DNA of 42,086 nucleotides from Acetobacter persici JCM 25330 (GCF_000613905.1 NZ_BAJW01000032.1:1-42086); one strand, 5' to 3'; shown: positions 9,053-19,134, counted from the first letter of the stretch. Translations and numbers: made by a program. Notes: generated by a model from the sequence alone, not told the origin.

Positions 9053-9958
9053 ATGCTGGATTATGCCGCTCTTACTGTTGTCAGTGCCGTTGTGCGGGAA
9101 GGCTCGTTTGAAGGGGCCGCGCGGGGTCTGGGCCTGACTGCCTCAGCCGTGTCCCAGCGTGTGCGAAGCTATGAGGAGCGCCTTGGTTCCTTACTTATCA
9201 TCAGGGGCAGCCCCTGTCTGCCGACGGAACTGGGGCGCGCACTGTGCGCGCATGTTGATAAGGTGCGTCTTCTGGAAGCAGATCTTCCGCATAGATCCGA
9301 TGGAACAGGAGCGGAAAGCCCACAGCCGGTGATTTTGAAAATTGCCGTGAATGCGGATAGTCTTGCCACGTGGTTTCCAGATGCAATGGCGTCTTTCACC
9401 CAGAAGACAGGTATTTTTCTGCAACTGTCTGTGGAAGACGAAAGCCAGACAGCAGACCGACTCCGTTCAGGTGAGGTTATGGCCGCCATTACAGCCGAGA
9501 CTGACCCGGTTATCGGTTGTAAAGTGCTCCGGCTTGGTCAAATGCGGTATGTGGCCTGCGCCAGCCCGGATTTTGTGGAACGGTTTTTTTCAGGCGGCTA
9601 CACCCCACAGTCTTTTCAGGCGGCACCCTGTATCTGTTTTGACAGGCATGATGCCTTGCAGAGCCGCTGGCTTCAGAAAACGCAGGGGGCCTCTCTGCCG
9701 CTATCCGTCCATTACATCCCGTCTACTCAGGGGTTTCTTGATTTTATACTGGCAGGGGCGGGGTGGGGATTACAGCCGCTCTCCCTTGCGCAGACCTTCA
9801 TAACGCAGGGGCGATTACTGCCTCTGGGGCCTGATCCTTTTATGGATGTTGACTTGTACTGGGTGTTTCCGAGGCTCAAAAGTAACATCATCAGAGACCT
9901 GACACAGCATGTGATGCGCTATTGTGAGGCAATGATTTATCTGGAACGCACGCCATGA
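9053..9958 (+). CDS. argP: LysR-family regulator, ArgP-like
   Basis: A 301-residue LysR-type regulator. Residues 1-60 hold the helix-turn-helix (MLDYAALTVVSAVVREGSFEGAARGLGLTASAVSQRVRSYEERLG), with the S-A-V-S-Q-R-V recognition helix typical of ArgP/IciA; the remainder is the periplasmic-binding-protein-like effector domain. ArgP senses arginine and lysine and drives export through argO, which here lies divergently upstream. The gene is convergent with the following GlxA-type regulator, with 12 bases between stops. No strong ribosome site is visible; the leader is A-rich. Another LysR paralogue is possible, but context and sequence both favour ArgP. Confidence 0.87.
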   Translation: MLDYAALTVVSAVVREGSFEGAARGLGLTASAVSQRVRSYEERLGSLLIIRGSPCLPTELGRALCAHVDKVRLLEADLPHRSDGTGAESPQPVILKIAVNADSLATWFPDAMASFTQKTGIFLQLSVEDESQTADRLRSGEVMAAITAETDPVIGCKVLRLGQMRYVACASPDFVERFFSGGYTPQSFQAAPCICFDRHDALQSRWLQKTQGASLPLSVHYIPSTQGFLDFILAGAGWGLQPLSLAQTFITQGRLLPLGPDPFMDVDLYWVFPRLKSNIIRDLTQHVMRYCEAMIYLERTP

Positions 9959-9970
9959 AGCCCCTTTGCA

Positions 9971-10937
9971 TTAAAGGCTCTGGCCAAAGCGTTTTCGATA
10001 TTCAACCGGAGTAATGCCAAGATGGCGCTGGAAAGCACGGCGTAAGGTTCTGACCGCCCCAAATCCGGCCTCCGCAGCAATAATTTTGAGGGGGTTTCGG
10101 TCGCTTTCCAGAAGGCGGCGTGCGATTGCCAGCCGGGTCTGTTCGACCCATTGTGCGGGTGACAAACCTGTTTCCTGAGCAAAAAGCCGGGTTAATTGTC
10201 GGCGTTCCAGTTGCATCATCTCTGCCATGGTATCCACACTATAATAGGCCGAAGGATGGTCCATAATCTTCCTTTGCAGGGATTGCAGAGCGGAGCGTCC
10301 GGCGGGAGAGAGTTCTTTTTGCCGACTATATTGCCTTTGGCCGCCGGGCCGTTTGTAAAAGAGAATAAGCTGCCGAGCGACATCCCCGTGCAATCTTTTC
10401 CCCAAGATCCTCCCTGACCAAAGCAAGGGCCAGATCCAGACCGGAAGAAACCCCGGCGGCAGTGCGCACCGGGCCATCTTCTTCCACAATGGAATCTGCA
10501 TTGACCGCGATGGCGGGAAAGCGTTGCCGGACGGGCTCAACATCAGCCCAGTGTGTTGTAATGGTTCTGTTGTTCAGCAGTCCGGTGGCGGCGAGCGCAA
10601 ACACGCCGCCACAAATTGACCCAAAGCGTCGTGCCTGTGGCGCAGTATCGCAAAGCCATTGAATAAAATCTGGCGCAGGCAGGCTGTGTACTGCATCCGG
10701 AGCGCCCGCAACCAGAAGTGTGTCGATGCAGAGGGTGTTGAGGTCTTTCAGGCAGTAGTCAGCCTGCACAACAAACCCGCATGAACTCCGGATGGATTTC
10801 TGGGGTGCGGCGATAACACAACGATAAACCGGCTCCCCGCGCAGGGTATTGGCCTCGGCAAAAACATCTGCCGGGCCAGCAATATCCATTAACTGCACGT
10901 TGTGATTGACAACAAAAACAACCAGAAGTTCCGTCAT
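9971..10937 (-). CDS. GlxA/FtrA-type AraC regulator (DJ-1/PfpI domain + AraC HTH), frameshifted
   Basis: About 321 residues once two frames are joined. The first ~190 residues (from ATG 10937) are a DJ-1/PfpI amidase-like domain: LLVVFVVNHNVQLMDIAGPADVF, then FGSICGGVFALAATGLL with the nucleophile-elbow cysteine, and TTHWADVEPVRQRFP. The C-terminal ~100 residues are an AraC DNA-binding domain: MAEMMQLERRQLTRLFAQETG, LAIARRLLESD, and RRAFQRHLGITPVEYRKRF. This two-domain layout is that of GlxA-family regulators, which control genes for amine, carnitine or amino acid use. The frame changes near 10385, in a run of four G on the coding strand; one extra base or two missing bases would explain it. 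Both domains are otherwise complete, so a sequencing error is likely. Targets are unknown. Confidence 0.85.
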
Positions 10938-10958
10938 GCATACTCCTTGCAGGGGTGG

Positions 10959-12479
<1,521 letters not shown>

Positions 12480-12718
12480 TCATTGCAAGCTGCTGGTGCG
12501 CTGCATGATGGGAAAGTCACCGGGGCAATTGCAATGGGAATGATGGACCGAAAAAGAGGTATCTTGCGCCATATTGGGACATGCAAGCCCACATCTGAGT
12601 GTCGCTCTGCACCATTCCGTGTGATGTCGTCAGAAAAGGTCAGAACCAGAACAGGGTGCGCCGCCGGTATTTAATTTTAGCAAGCGGCGCACGTTAAAAA
12701 GAAGAGTGCCAACAGATT

Positions 12719-12907
12719 TCAGGAGTAAAATATTTCTTCTATGGGCAGGTTGAAGAATTTGGAAATTTTAAAAGCTAACGGCAGGCTTGGGTCATAGCGC
12801 TCAGCTTCAATCGAATTGATTGTCTGACGGCTGACACCAATACGCTCCCCTAAGTCCTGCTGTGACAAATTATGCTTTAAGCGGAGTTCGCGGATCTGGT
12901 TTTTCAT
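12719..12907 (-). CDS. Small XRE/Cro-type transcriptional regulator
   Basis: A 62-residue helix-turn-helix protein, essentially just the DNA-binding domain: IRELRLKHNLSQQDLGERIGVSRQTINSIEAERYDPSLPLAFKISKFFNLPIEEIF. It belongs to the short Cro/CI group often paired with a small membrane protein. Its ATG overlaps the stop of the upstream membrane-protein gene by 4 bases (ATGA), so the two are translationally coupled. Two near-identical palindromes on the shared promoter (13299-13318 and 13339-13358) are the obvious operators; autorepression is inferred. Confidence 0.9.
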   Translation of the reverse strand: MKNQIRELRLKHNLSQQDLGERIGVSRQTINSIEAERYDPSLPLAFKISKFFNLPIEEIFYS

Positions 12908-13275
12908 TGGTAGCGCCGCTTAGACACAAAATATCCGATAGACCAGAGTATCGCCATGACAGGCCACACGCAGAACATGGAAAGTCTTGCAAATCCTGCG
13001 GTTTCTAAAAAGCCGTAGGAGAACGTGATAATGGCAGTTCCTGAAAAGGAAAACATTAAGCTTTCCGCCTGTATTCTTCTTTCAAGTTCATCAATGCGGC
13101 GGAAATATCGCATGATAATCAGTAGAAAGCAGGTGCCGGGTATCATAGGAAGTAAAGCAATAACAGGCTGCCAGACTGGACCTATGGCCAGATTGGCTCG
13201 TAGCCATGCTGCGGCCAGGCACGCGCATACATACACCGTGATACATAAAGCCAGTTCTATAAGATAGCGCTTCAT
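12904..13275 (-). CDS. Small four-helix membrane protein paired with the XRE regulator
   Basis: 123 residues with four hydrophobic segments (about residues 4-24, 32-55, 75-95 and 98-117) and a charged cytoplasmic loop YFRRIDELERRIQAESLMF between the second and third. This charged loop is typical of a widespread family encoded with short XRE regulators, whose function is not known to me. I chose the ATG at 13275, preceded by GAGAGAGG; the longer reading to 13389 would run through the promoter and both operators. It is the first gene of the operon and overlaps the regulator gene by 4 bases. It could sense an envelope signal and act on the regulator, which is speculation. Confidence 0.8.
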   Translation of the reverse strand: MKRYLIELALCITVYVCACLAAAWLRANLAIGPVWQPVIALLPMIPGTCFLLIIMRYFRRIDELERRIQAESLMFSFSGTAIITFSYGFLETAGFARLSMFCVWPVMAILWSIGYFVSKRRYQ

Positions 13276-13298
13276 GGCCTCTCTCAATTCTCTTGCGG

Positions 13299-13318
13299 AT
13301 GTAAAGCCTGCTTTACAT
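13299..13318. promoter_or_regulatory. Palindromic operator, proximal copy
   Basis: ATGTAAAGCCTGCTTTACAT is symmetric except for its two central bases. It starts at the predicted -10 and extends toward the start codon of the membrane-protein/XRE operon. The distal copy at 13339-13358 has the same half-site, GTAAAGC. Confidence 0.75.
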
Positions 13319-13345
13319 ATACGGTATTGGAGACTGGAATGTAAA
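13317..13345 (-). promoter_or_regulatory. Promoter of the membrane protein/XRE operon
   Basis: On the minus strand TTTACA (13340-13345) and GTATAT (13317-13322) are separated by 17 bases. The -35 lies inside the distal operator and the -10 touches the proximal one, so bound repressor would cover the whole promoter. Confidence 0.65.
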
Positions 13346-13358
13346 GCAGGCTTTACAC
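13339..13358. promoter_or_regulatory. Palindromic operator, distal copy
   Basis: GTAAAGCAGGCTTTAC at 13341-13356 is the exact reverse complement of the core of the proximal operator. Its centre is 40 bases from the other centre, about four helical turns, so two dimers would sit on the same face of the DNA. Confidence 0.75.
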
Positions 13359-13425
13359 GATTCGGCAAATTGCCGTAGTTCGGCGGCATAAAGGAATAGC
13401 GTGAGCGGCGTTGCAGAAGTTTTTT

Positions 13426-13460
13426 GATGCCCGATGCCCGATGCCCGATGCCCGATGCCC
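13426..13460. repeat. Five tandem copies of the heptamer GATGCCC
   Basis: Five perfect head-to-tail copies of GATGCCC in the 279-base region between the XRE operon promoter and the ilvE terminator. It lies outside any convincing gene. Copy number could vary by slippage. Confidence 0.95.
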
Positions 13461-13491
13461 GGATGATCTTAAAATACGAACAGATACAAAA

Positions 13492-13524
13492 AATCCCGCC
13501 CGGACAAACATGCCGGGCGGGATT
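13492..13524 (-). terminator. Rho-independent terminator of ilvE
   Basis: A perfect 12-base stem (AATCCCGCCCGG / CCGGGCGGGATT) with a 9-base loop, followed on the minus strand by six T. It begins about 30 bases after the ilvE stop. Confidence 0.92.
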
Positions 13525-13554
13525 ATGAAAAGTTTAGTCAGAAATTAGGGAAAA

Positions 13555-14652
13555 TCATGAAACCCGTTTTACCCATCCGTGAGCATCGTCTGCGCGGCCA
13601 TACTGGATATCGCAAAGGGCTTTGCGCAGGGCGGTGGTGACCTCCCCAGTCTTGCCGCCGTTAATGACACAGGTGCCTTCCGCACTTTTCAGGGTGCCGA
13701 TGGGGGTGACAACCGCTGCGGTGCCACAGGCAAAAACTTCTTTCAGGTGGCCAGATTTTGCGTCGGCATAGAGCTGGTCAATGGCGTAGGGTTCTTCACG
13801 CACCGTCAGGCCTTTGTCCCGCGCCAGTGTCAGCAGGGAATCCCGCGTAATGCCGCGCAGAATGGTGCCTTCCAGCGGGGGGGTGAGGATGGTGCCGTCA
13901 TCAAACACCATCACAATGTTCATGCCGCCCATTTCCTCAATCCATTTGCGTTCAATGGCGTCAAGGAACAGTACCTGGTGGCAGCCGTGTTCCTTGGCTT
14001 CCATCTGGGCTGTCAGGCTTGCGGCGTAGTTGCCACCGCATTTGGCTTCACCCGTGCCACCGCGGGAGGCGCGCACTGTGCGTTCTTCCACCCATACGCT
14101 CACCGGACCAGCGTCTTTGGAGAAATATTCTCCGGCGGCGCAGGCAATGACCAGAAATTTGAATTCAGCAGCAGGTTTCACACCCAGAGCGGCTTCCGTC
14201 GCGATCATGAACGGGCGGATATACAGAGTGCCGACGTCCGCTGCCGGAATCCAGTCTTTGTCGATGGTGACAAGCTGCGTCACGGCATCCAGAAACAGGT
14301 CTTCCGGAAGCTGCGCCATGGCCATACGTTCTGCGGAATGGCGGAAGCGGCGGGCATTGGCGTCCGGGCGGAACAGCAGGGCCTCACCATTGGGGGCGCG
14401 GTAGGCCTTCATGCCTTCAAAAATTTCCTGCGCGTAGTGCAGCACAGAGGCGGCGGGGTCCAGCGTCAGCGGCTGGCGCGGCAGGATCTGCGGTGTATGC
14501 CAGCCCTTGCCTTCCGTGTAGGTTACAACAGCCATATGCTCGGAAAAGACGCGGCCAAAACCGGGGCTGGCAAGCAGCTCCGCGCGCTCAGCAGCGGGAA
14601 CCCGGTCGGCTTTTGGCGTAATCTGGAAAGCGGTTCTGGTAGGGGTGCTCAT
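13555..14652 (-). CDS. ilvE: Branched-chain amino acid aminotransferase
   Basis: 365-residue PLP enzyme that makes leucine, isoleucine and valine from their 2-keto acids with glutamate as amino donor, in the cytoplasm. The length and sequence are of the longer, eukaryote-like BCAT class (fold type IV): LHYAQEIFEGMKAYR, LFRPDANARRFRHSAERM, YIRPFMIATEAALGVKP, the PLP lysine in GEAKCGGNYAASL (Lys204), IEEMGGMNI, and the phosphate-binding PPLEGTILRGITRDS. It is a single-gene unit closed by a strong terminator at 13492-13524 and is divergent from selO. No leader peptide or attenuator was recognised upstream. Confidence 0.95.
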   Translation of the reverse strand: MSTPTRTAFQITPKADRVPAAERAELLASPGFGRVFSEHMAVVTYTEGKGWHTPQILPRQPLTLDPAASVLHYAQEIFEGMKAYRAPNGEALLFRPDANARRFRHSAERMAMAQLPEDLFLDAVTQLVTIDKDWIPAADVGTLYIRPFMIATEAALGVKPAAEFKFLVIACAAGEYFSKDAGPVSVWVEERTVRASRGGTGEAKCGGNYAASLTAQMEAKEHGCHQVLFLDAIERKWIEEMGGMNIVMVFDDGTILTPPLEGTILRGITRDSLLTLARDKGLTVREEPYAIDQLYADAKSGHLKEVFACGTAAVVTPIGTLKSAEGTCVINGGKTGEVTTALRKALCDIQYGRADDAHGWVKRVS

Positions 14653-14865
14653 AAGGTCTGGCGTCTCCGCGGCCTGCTGTGCAGTCTGTCTTTGCCTGCA
14701 TTGACAGCGTTTGTTGCAAGGGTGGGGTTAAATAACATGATCATAAGTGTGTTGCCAGAGCGGGGCAGGTGTCCCCATATCTGCGTTCTCCAGAGGGTCT
14801 GGCGGTTTTCTGCCTGCGAGACCCGGATCATTCCTGACTGGCTGTGATAACAAAAGGGCCTTTGC

Positions 14866-16329
14866 ATGACCTCCTTTTCCCTCCGCCAGACGTACGGCCA
14901 GTTGCCGGAGCCGTTCCACGCTTCCGTGGCTCTTACGCCAGTCGCAGCGCCCCGGCTTGTCAAACTGAATGTGCCGCTGGCGCAGTCTCTGGGGCTGGAT
15001 GCTGGCTGGCTTGCCGGACCGGAGGGTGTGGCCATGCTCTCCGGCTCTGCCATGCCAGAGGGCGTGCACCCGCTTGCACTGGCCTATGCCGGGCATCAGT
15101 TCGGCCAGTTTGTGCCGCGGCTGGGCGATGGACGGGCGTTGTTGCTGGGGGATGTGACGGATCGCAGCGGTCAGGTACGGGAAATCCAGCTTAAAGGCTC
15201 AGGTCGTACGGCCTATTCCCGCCGGGGGGATGGGCGGGCTGCTCTGGGGCCGGTGCTGCGGGAATATGTGGTGAGCGAGGCCATGGCCGCTCTGGGCGTG
15301 CCGACAACCCGTGCGCTGGCGGCGGTTATCACCGGTGAGCAGGTGATGCGGGAAACCTCGTTACCGGGTGCGGTTATTACCCGCGTGGCGTCCAGCCACA
15401 TCCGGGTTGGCACATTCCAGTTTTTCGCGGCCCGGCAGGATCGAGCCGGGCTGCGGACACTGGCCGATTACGCCATAGCCCGCCATTACCCCGACGCAGC
15501 CCACGCTCCGGCCCCGTATCTGGCGCTGCTGGAACGGGTGATTGCCTCGCAGGCGGATTTGGTCGCGCAGTGGATGCTCAAAGGCTTTATTCATGGCGTG
15601 ATGAATACCGATAACATGGCTGTTTCCGGCGAGACGATTGATTACGGTCCCTGCGCTTTTATGGAACAGTATGACCCGACGACCGTGTTCAGTTTTATTG
15701 ATGAACGGGGCCGCTACGCCTACGGCAACCAGTCGAGTATGGCGTTGTGGAACCTCACACGGCTGGCGGAAGCACTTTTGCCGCTGCTGGCTGAGGATGA
15801 AGAGCAGGCTGTTCCTGTGGCCCAACAGGCTTTGGCGACGTTTGAGCCGCGCTTTCAGGCCACCTATCTGGCAGGCCTGCGGGCAAAGCTGGGGCTGAAA
15901 ACGGCCCGGCCGGATGACACCGCTCTGTTTCGCGGCCTGCTGGAAACCATGCAGGAGGCGCAGGCAGATTTCACGCAGACATTCCGTGCTCTGAGTTCTG
16001 AGGGCGCAGTGAGCGGAGAGGGCGTGCCTGAACTTCTGTCAGCCTTCGGCCCATGGCTGGCACGCTGGCGGCAGCGTCTGGCGGAGGAGGAGGCACAACC
16101 GGCCTTAGACCGTGCTGCGGCAATGCGGTGTGTGAATCCGGCTTACATCCCCCGCAATCATCTTGTGGAAGCCATGATTAAGGCCGCGGTGGAAGGCGAG
16201 GATTTCTCCCGGTTTGACGCACTGCTTGGCGTGTGCACCCGCCCCTATGAGGACCAGCCGGGGATGGAGGTATATGCTCGCCCGGCACAGGCTGCTGAAC
16301 GGGTGCGTTATACGTTTTGCGGCACCTGA
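14866..16329 (+). CDS. selO: SelO-family protein AMPylase (YdiU/UPF0061)
   Basis: 487-residue pseudokinase-fold enzyme that transfers AMP from ATP onto Ser, Thr or Tyr residues of target proteins. Motifs visible: YAGHQFGQFVPRLGDGRALLLGD, the lysine in LKGSGRTAYSRRGDGRAALGPVLREYV, and the metal-binding HGVMNTDNMAVSGETIDYGPCAFM. The sequence ends in FCGT with an ordinary Cys codon and no selenocysteine signal, as in most bacterial members. AGGG lies seven bases before the ATG. Divergent from ilvE and convergent with an ABC ATPase gene 19 bases downstream. In E. coli the enzyme acts in redox stress; the same role here is inference. Confidence 0.93.
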   Translation: MTSFSLRQTYGQLPEPFHASVALTPVAAPRLVKLNVPLAQSLGLDAGWLAGPEGVAMLSGSAMPEGVHPLALAYAGHQFGQFVPRLGDGRALLLGDVTDRSGQVREIQLKGSGRTAYSRRGDGRAALGPVLREYVVSEAMAALGVPTTRALAAVITGEQVMRETSLPGAVITRVASSHIRVGTFQFFAARQDRAGLRTLADYAIARHYPDAAHAPAPYLALLERVIASQADLVAQWMLKGFIHGVMNTDNMAVSGETIDYGPCAFMEQYDPTTVFSFIDERGRYAYGNQSSMALWNLTRLAEALLPLLAEDEEQAVPVAQQALATFEPRFQATYLAGLRAKLGLKTARPDDTALFRGLLETMQEAQADFTQTFRALSSEGAVSGEGVPELLSAFGPWLARWRQRLAEEEAQPALDRAAAMRCVNPAYIPRNHLVEAMIKAAVEGEDFSRFDALLGVCTRPYEDQPGMEVYARPAQAAERVRYTFCGT

Positions 16330-16348
16330 TATGGTCGGGTGAGTCTGC

Positions 16349-17162
16349 TCAGACAATCCCGTCTACACTGACGAATTTCCGGCCATCCGCGCCTGCTTCC
16401 ACACGGGCCTGCACGCGATAAACATCGCGCAGCAGGTCCGGCGTCAGGACAGTAGCAGGCGGCCCGGAGGCGATAATCTGCCCTTGGTGCAGGATCGTCA
16501 CCGCGTCCGTCATATTGAGTGCAATATTCAGGTCATGCAGCACCAGCACCGTGACAAGCTGGTGGGCGGCTGTTTCCCTGCGCAGAATGTCCATCACCGC
16601 AAACTGATGGTGCAGGTCCAGCGCGCTGAGCGGTTCATCCAGCAGGAGGGCTTCCGGCTTGCGGCTGAGCGCCTGCGCCAGCCCCACCAGTTGCCGTTGC
16701 CCTCCTGAAAGTTCATCCATGCTCTGCATGGCAAGATGCGGAATGCCAAAAAGCGAAAGACTGTCCAGCGCGGCCTGAACGGCATCAGCGTCCTGCACGC
16801 CGGAGGCTGGGAAAAATCGTGCGTGGCCCGAGGTCTGGCGCGCTGCAATCAGGGCCTCCAGCACGGGCAGATGCACAGACGCTGGCAACGCCTGAGGCAG
16901 ATAGAGGCAGCGGGCGGTGCGGTCTGTCAGCGTCATGCGGGACAGGTCTGCCCCGTTCAGCGTGACGCTGGCGGAGGAAGGGATCAGCCCGGCGACGGCA
17001 CGCATCAGTTGATTTGCCGCTGCCATTTGGCCCGAGCAGCGCACAGACCCTGCCGGGTGGGAACGGGCCAGCCGTCACATTGTCCAGCACGATGCGCTTC
17101 CCATACCGCACCGTGAGGTGCGTTGCGGTAAGGCCCGTTACAGAGGGTGCAGAGCCCTTCAT
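16349..17162 (-). CDS. ABC transporter ATP-binding protein, FecE/BtuD type, frameshifted
   Basis: About 271 residues after joining two frames. It is the ATPase of an iron-chelate, haem or vitamin B12 importer. Visible motifs: Walker A GPNGSGKST (first frame), Q-loop in YLPQALPASV, signature LSGGQRQLVGLAQAL, Walker B ALLLDEPLSALD and the switch His in VLVLHDLNIAL (second frame). The break is at ~17008, just after Walker A: the reading should continue GKST-LMRAVAGL, and two lost bases in a C run (ACCCTG to ACTG) would explain it. The ATG overlaps the stop of the permease gene by 4 bases, so the two form an operon. Substrate cannot be told from these subunits. Confidence 0.87.
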
Positions 17163-18247
17163 GACAAATCACGCTGCCGCAGCACAATGCTGAGGAAAAA
17201 CGGAATGCCGACGAGGGCCGTGACAATCCCTGTAGGGATAATGACGCCCGGAATCAGCACACGCGCCGTAACGGAAGACAGTGAGAGAATGAGGGCCCCC
17301 GCCAGCATGCTGCCCGGCAGGTAAAACCGATGATCTTCCCCCAGCAGTCTGCGGGCAATATGCGGGGCCACCAGCCCGACAAACCCGATAATCCCGACAA
17401 AGGAGACCGCAAGGGCTGACAGCAGGCTGACCCGCAGCAAGGACCAGCGGCGCACCCGTGGCACATTGACGCCCAGACTGGCCGCGCGTTCCTCCCCCAT
17501 GCGCAGGGTGGTCAGGCTCCATGCTGCCCGGAAAGAAAACGGCACGACCAGAGCCCCGAGTGCTGCCAGCAACCCGAGCTTGGGCCATGAGGTGCGCGTC
17601 AGGCTGCCCATGGTCCAGAAAACCAGCTCCTGCAAAGCGTCCTCACTGGCCATAAACTGCATGAGAGATACGAGCGCCTGAAACGTAAAAACCAGCGCAA
17701 TGCCAAATAAAACGACTGTGCTGGTGCGGGCCTGACGCAGGTGGCCTACCAGATCAAGCAGAAAGACAGAGCCAACGGCGCAGATAAACGCATTGGCCGC
17801 AATCAGCCAGCTATCCGGCAGGCCGGGAATATGCAGCCCCAGCACAAGTGCGAGGGATGCGCCGAACGCTGCGGCCGCCGAGACACCAAGCGTAAACGGG
17901 CTGGCCAGCGGGTTGGCCAAAATGGTCTGCATTTCTGCCCCGGAAAGCCCAAGGGCCGCCCCGACACAGACCGCCATCAGCGCATAAGGCAGGCGGATCT
18001 GCCAGACAATAATCCGCTGACTATCCGGCACTGTGGACGGGTGAAGCAGCGTGTGGAGGAGTTGTGCGGGAGAAAGCCCGGCCGGACCCAGAGAAAAATC
18101 CAGCAGCACCGAGACCAGAATAGCCCCGCCCAGAAGTGCCAGAAGTGTCAGCCGCCGTGCCAGCAAAGCCTGATAGGCCGCTCTGATCTGTGCAGGAGAG
18201 ACCGTGGCGGGGGGAGGCTGCTGGCCGGGAGGGGTGGGAACGGTCAT
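17159..18247 (-). CDS. FecCD-family ABC permease (siderophore/haem/cobalamin type)
   Basis: 362-residue inner-membrane permease with about ten membrane segments. Family marks: RLPYALMAVCVGAALGLSGAEMQTILANPLASPFTLGVSAAAAFGA, FWTMGSLTRTSWPKL, the coupling-helix region MGEERAASLGVNV, FVGIIGFVGLVAPHIARRLLGEDHRFYLPGSMLAGA, and IPTGIVTALVGIPFFL. It works with the ATPase encoded directly downstream (4-base overlap). No periplasmic binding protein or TonB receptor gene is next to it in this window, so those parts must be encoded elsewhere. The first 30 residues are a Pro/Gln-rich cytoplasmic tail not found in FecC. Confidence 0.92.
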   Translation of the reverse strand: MTVPTPPGQQPPPATVSPAQIRAAYQALLARRLTLLALLGGAILVSVLLDFSLGPAGLSPAQLLHTLLHPSTVPDSQRIIVWQIRLPYALMAVCVGAALGLSGAEMQTILANPLASPFTLGVSAAAAFGASLALVLGLHIPGLPDSWLIAANAFICAVGSVFLLDLVGHLRQARTSTVVLFGIALVFTFQALVSLMQFMASEDALQELVFWTMGSLTRTSWPKLGLLAALGALVVPFSFRAAWSLTTLRMGEERAASLGVNVPRVRRWSLLRVSLLSALAVSFVGIIGFVGLVAPHIARRLLGEDHRFYLPGSMLAGALILSLSSVTARVLIPGVIIPTGIVTALVGIPFFLSIVLRQRDLS

Positions 18248-18409
18248 GACTTCAAAAGTGCGTCCGGCAACGGCCCTGTATCAGGCCGGGGCTACATGAA
18301 GGAGATCAGGCGTGTGCTCCTCTCTAGCACCCGTTCGGGGATGATCAAACTTTCAGCAAGGTCTGACGGGGTAGGTGGGATACGGCGAAATATCCACCTT
18401 CCCATCCGC

Positions 18410-18946
18410 TTAGGCGGAGGGGTATGCGGCCGACGGGTTTTCGCGTTTGAAGTGTATGTCTCTGCGGATCGCCAGGGCTGAGGCGATCCAGAGCCCGCAG
18501 GCGGAAGCGAAGCCAGAAATCGTACCGCCTGAAGGTGCCGGGATAACAAGCCCGATCAGTCCGAAGACAATCAGTGCGCCGCCTAAAACATAAAATGCTG
18601 AGAACGGCGCAGCATAGGCAATGGGCAGAAAATGCAGCCCGACGATAAGCGCCATGACAGGCAGAAGAAACTCGGGATGGTGCAGATTTATAAGGATGTT
18701 GGCGGCAAGGAAAAGCCCGATGCCCTCACCAATGCTGCTCCATCTTATGGCTCTGCTACCGCGTTCTGAAGGCACAATCCCCTCACCGGGCTGGCGGATG
18801 GCATAAGCCGCAAAAAGGCCGATGAGTCCGAAAATCAGAAAGGGCGTGGCAAGCATCAGGCCCTGTTTGCCAAACTGCCAGTGCAGGGTCATGGAAGCGA
18901 AGAGCGCTCCAAAAAATCCCATAATGAGCGCACCGAAAGACCCCAT
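18410..18946 (-). CDS. Multi-spanning membrane protein, unknown function
   Basis: 178 residues with about six hydrophobic segments (near residues 3-20, 30-48, 73-88, 90-108, 113-133 and 140-158) and a short polar tail. The pattern of Gly-rich helices recalls small DUF308/HdeD-like proteins, but I do not recognise the family with certainty. GAGG lies about six bases upstream of the ATG. It precedes the FecCD permease gene by 162 bases on the same strand; that gap contains no gene and only a weak imperfect hairpin, so co-transcription is uncertain. Confidence 0.65.
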   Translation of the reverse strand: MGSFGALIMGFFGALFASMTLHWQFGKQGLMLATPFLIFGLIGLFAAYAIRQPGEGIVPSERGSRAIRWSSIGEGIGLFLAANILINLHHPEFLLPVMALIVGLHFLPIAYAAPFSAFYVLGGALIVFGLIGLVIPAPSGGTISGFASACGLWIASALAIRRDIHFKRENPSAAYPSA

Positions 18947-19134
18947 CTCTCAACCTCGTATCGTTTTGGCAATAATGTGTCTGGTTTTTGCAGAATGTCG
19001 AGGCCTGCGAGATGGTGGAAAGATACCCGCGACGGCGTCACCCGGCGCAGAGACCGGGCAACGCGCAGGCCTCCTGTCTGCGCAGGGGGGCACAGGCAGG
19101 ATACGTTTCCTCTAGTCAGGGAAAGAGAGAAGGG

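Noticed and set aside
13426-13460. CRISPR-like array
   Set aside because: The copies are 7 bases long and directly abutting with no spacers. The same applies to the octamer array at 42043-42086.
13579-14847. A 422-codon open frame opposite ilvE (plus strand)
   Set aside because: It is the mirror of a well-supported GC-rich gene, shows no family pattern and has no ribosome site. The same holds for long open frames opposite glpX and recJ (24438-25844) and hom (26110-26949).
16300-16329. Selenocysteine in SelO
   Set aside because: The C-terminal Cys is encoded by TGC, followed by Gly-Thr and a normal TGA stop; no SECIS-like hairpin was seen.
18248-18409. Cobalamin riboswitch upstream of the FecCD permease
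   Set aside because: The region lacks the conserved B12-box sequence, and its only hairpin is short and imperfect.
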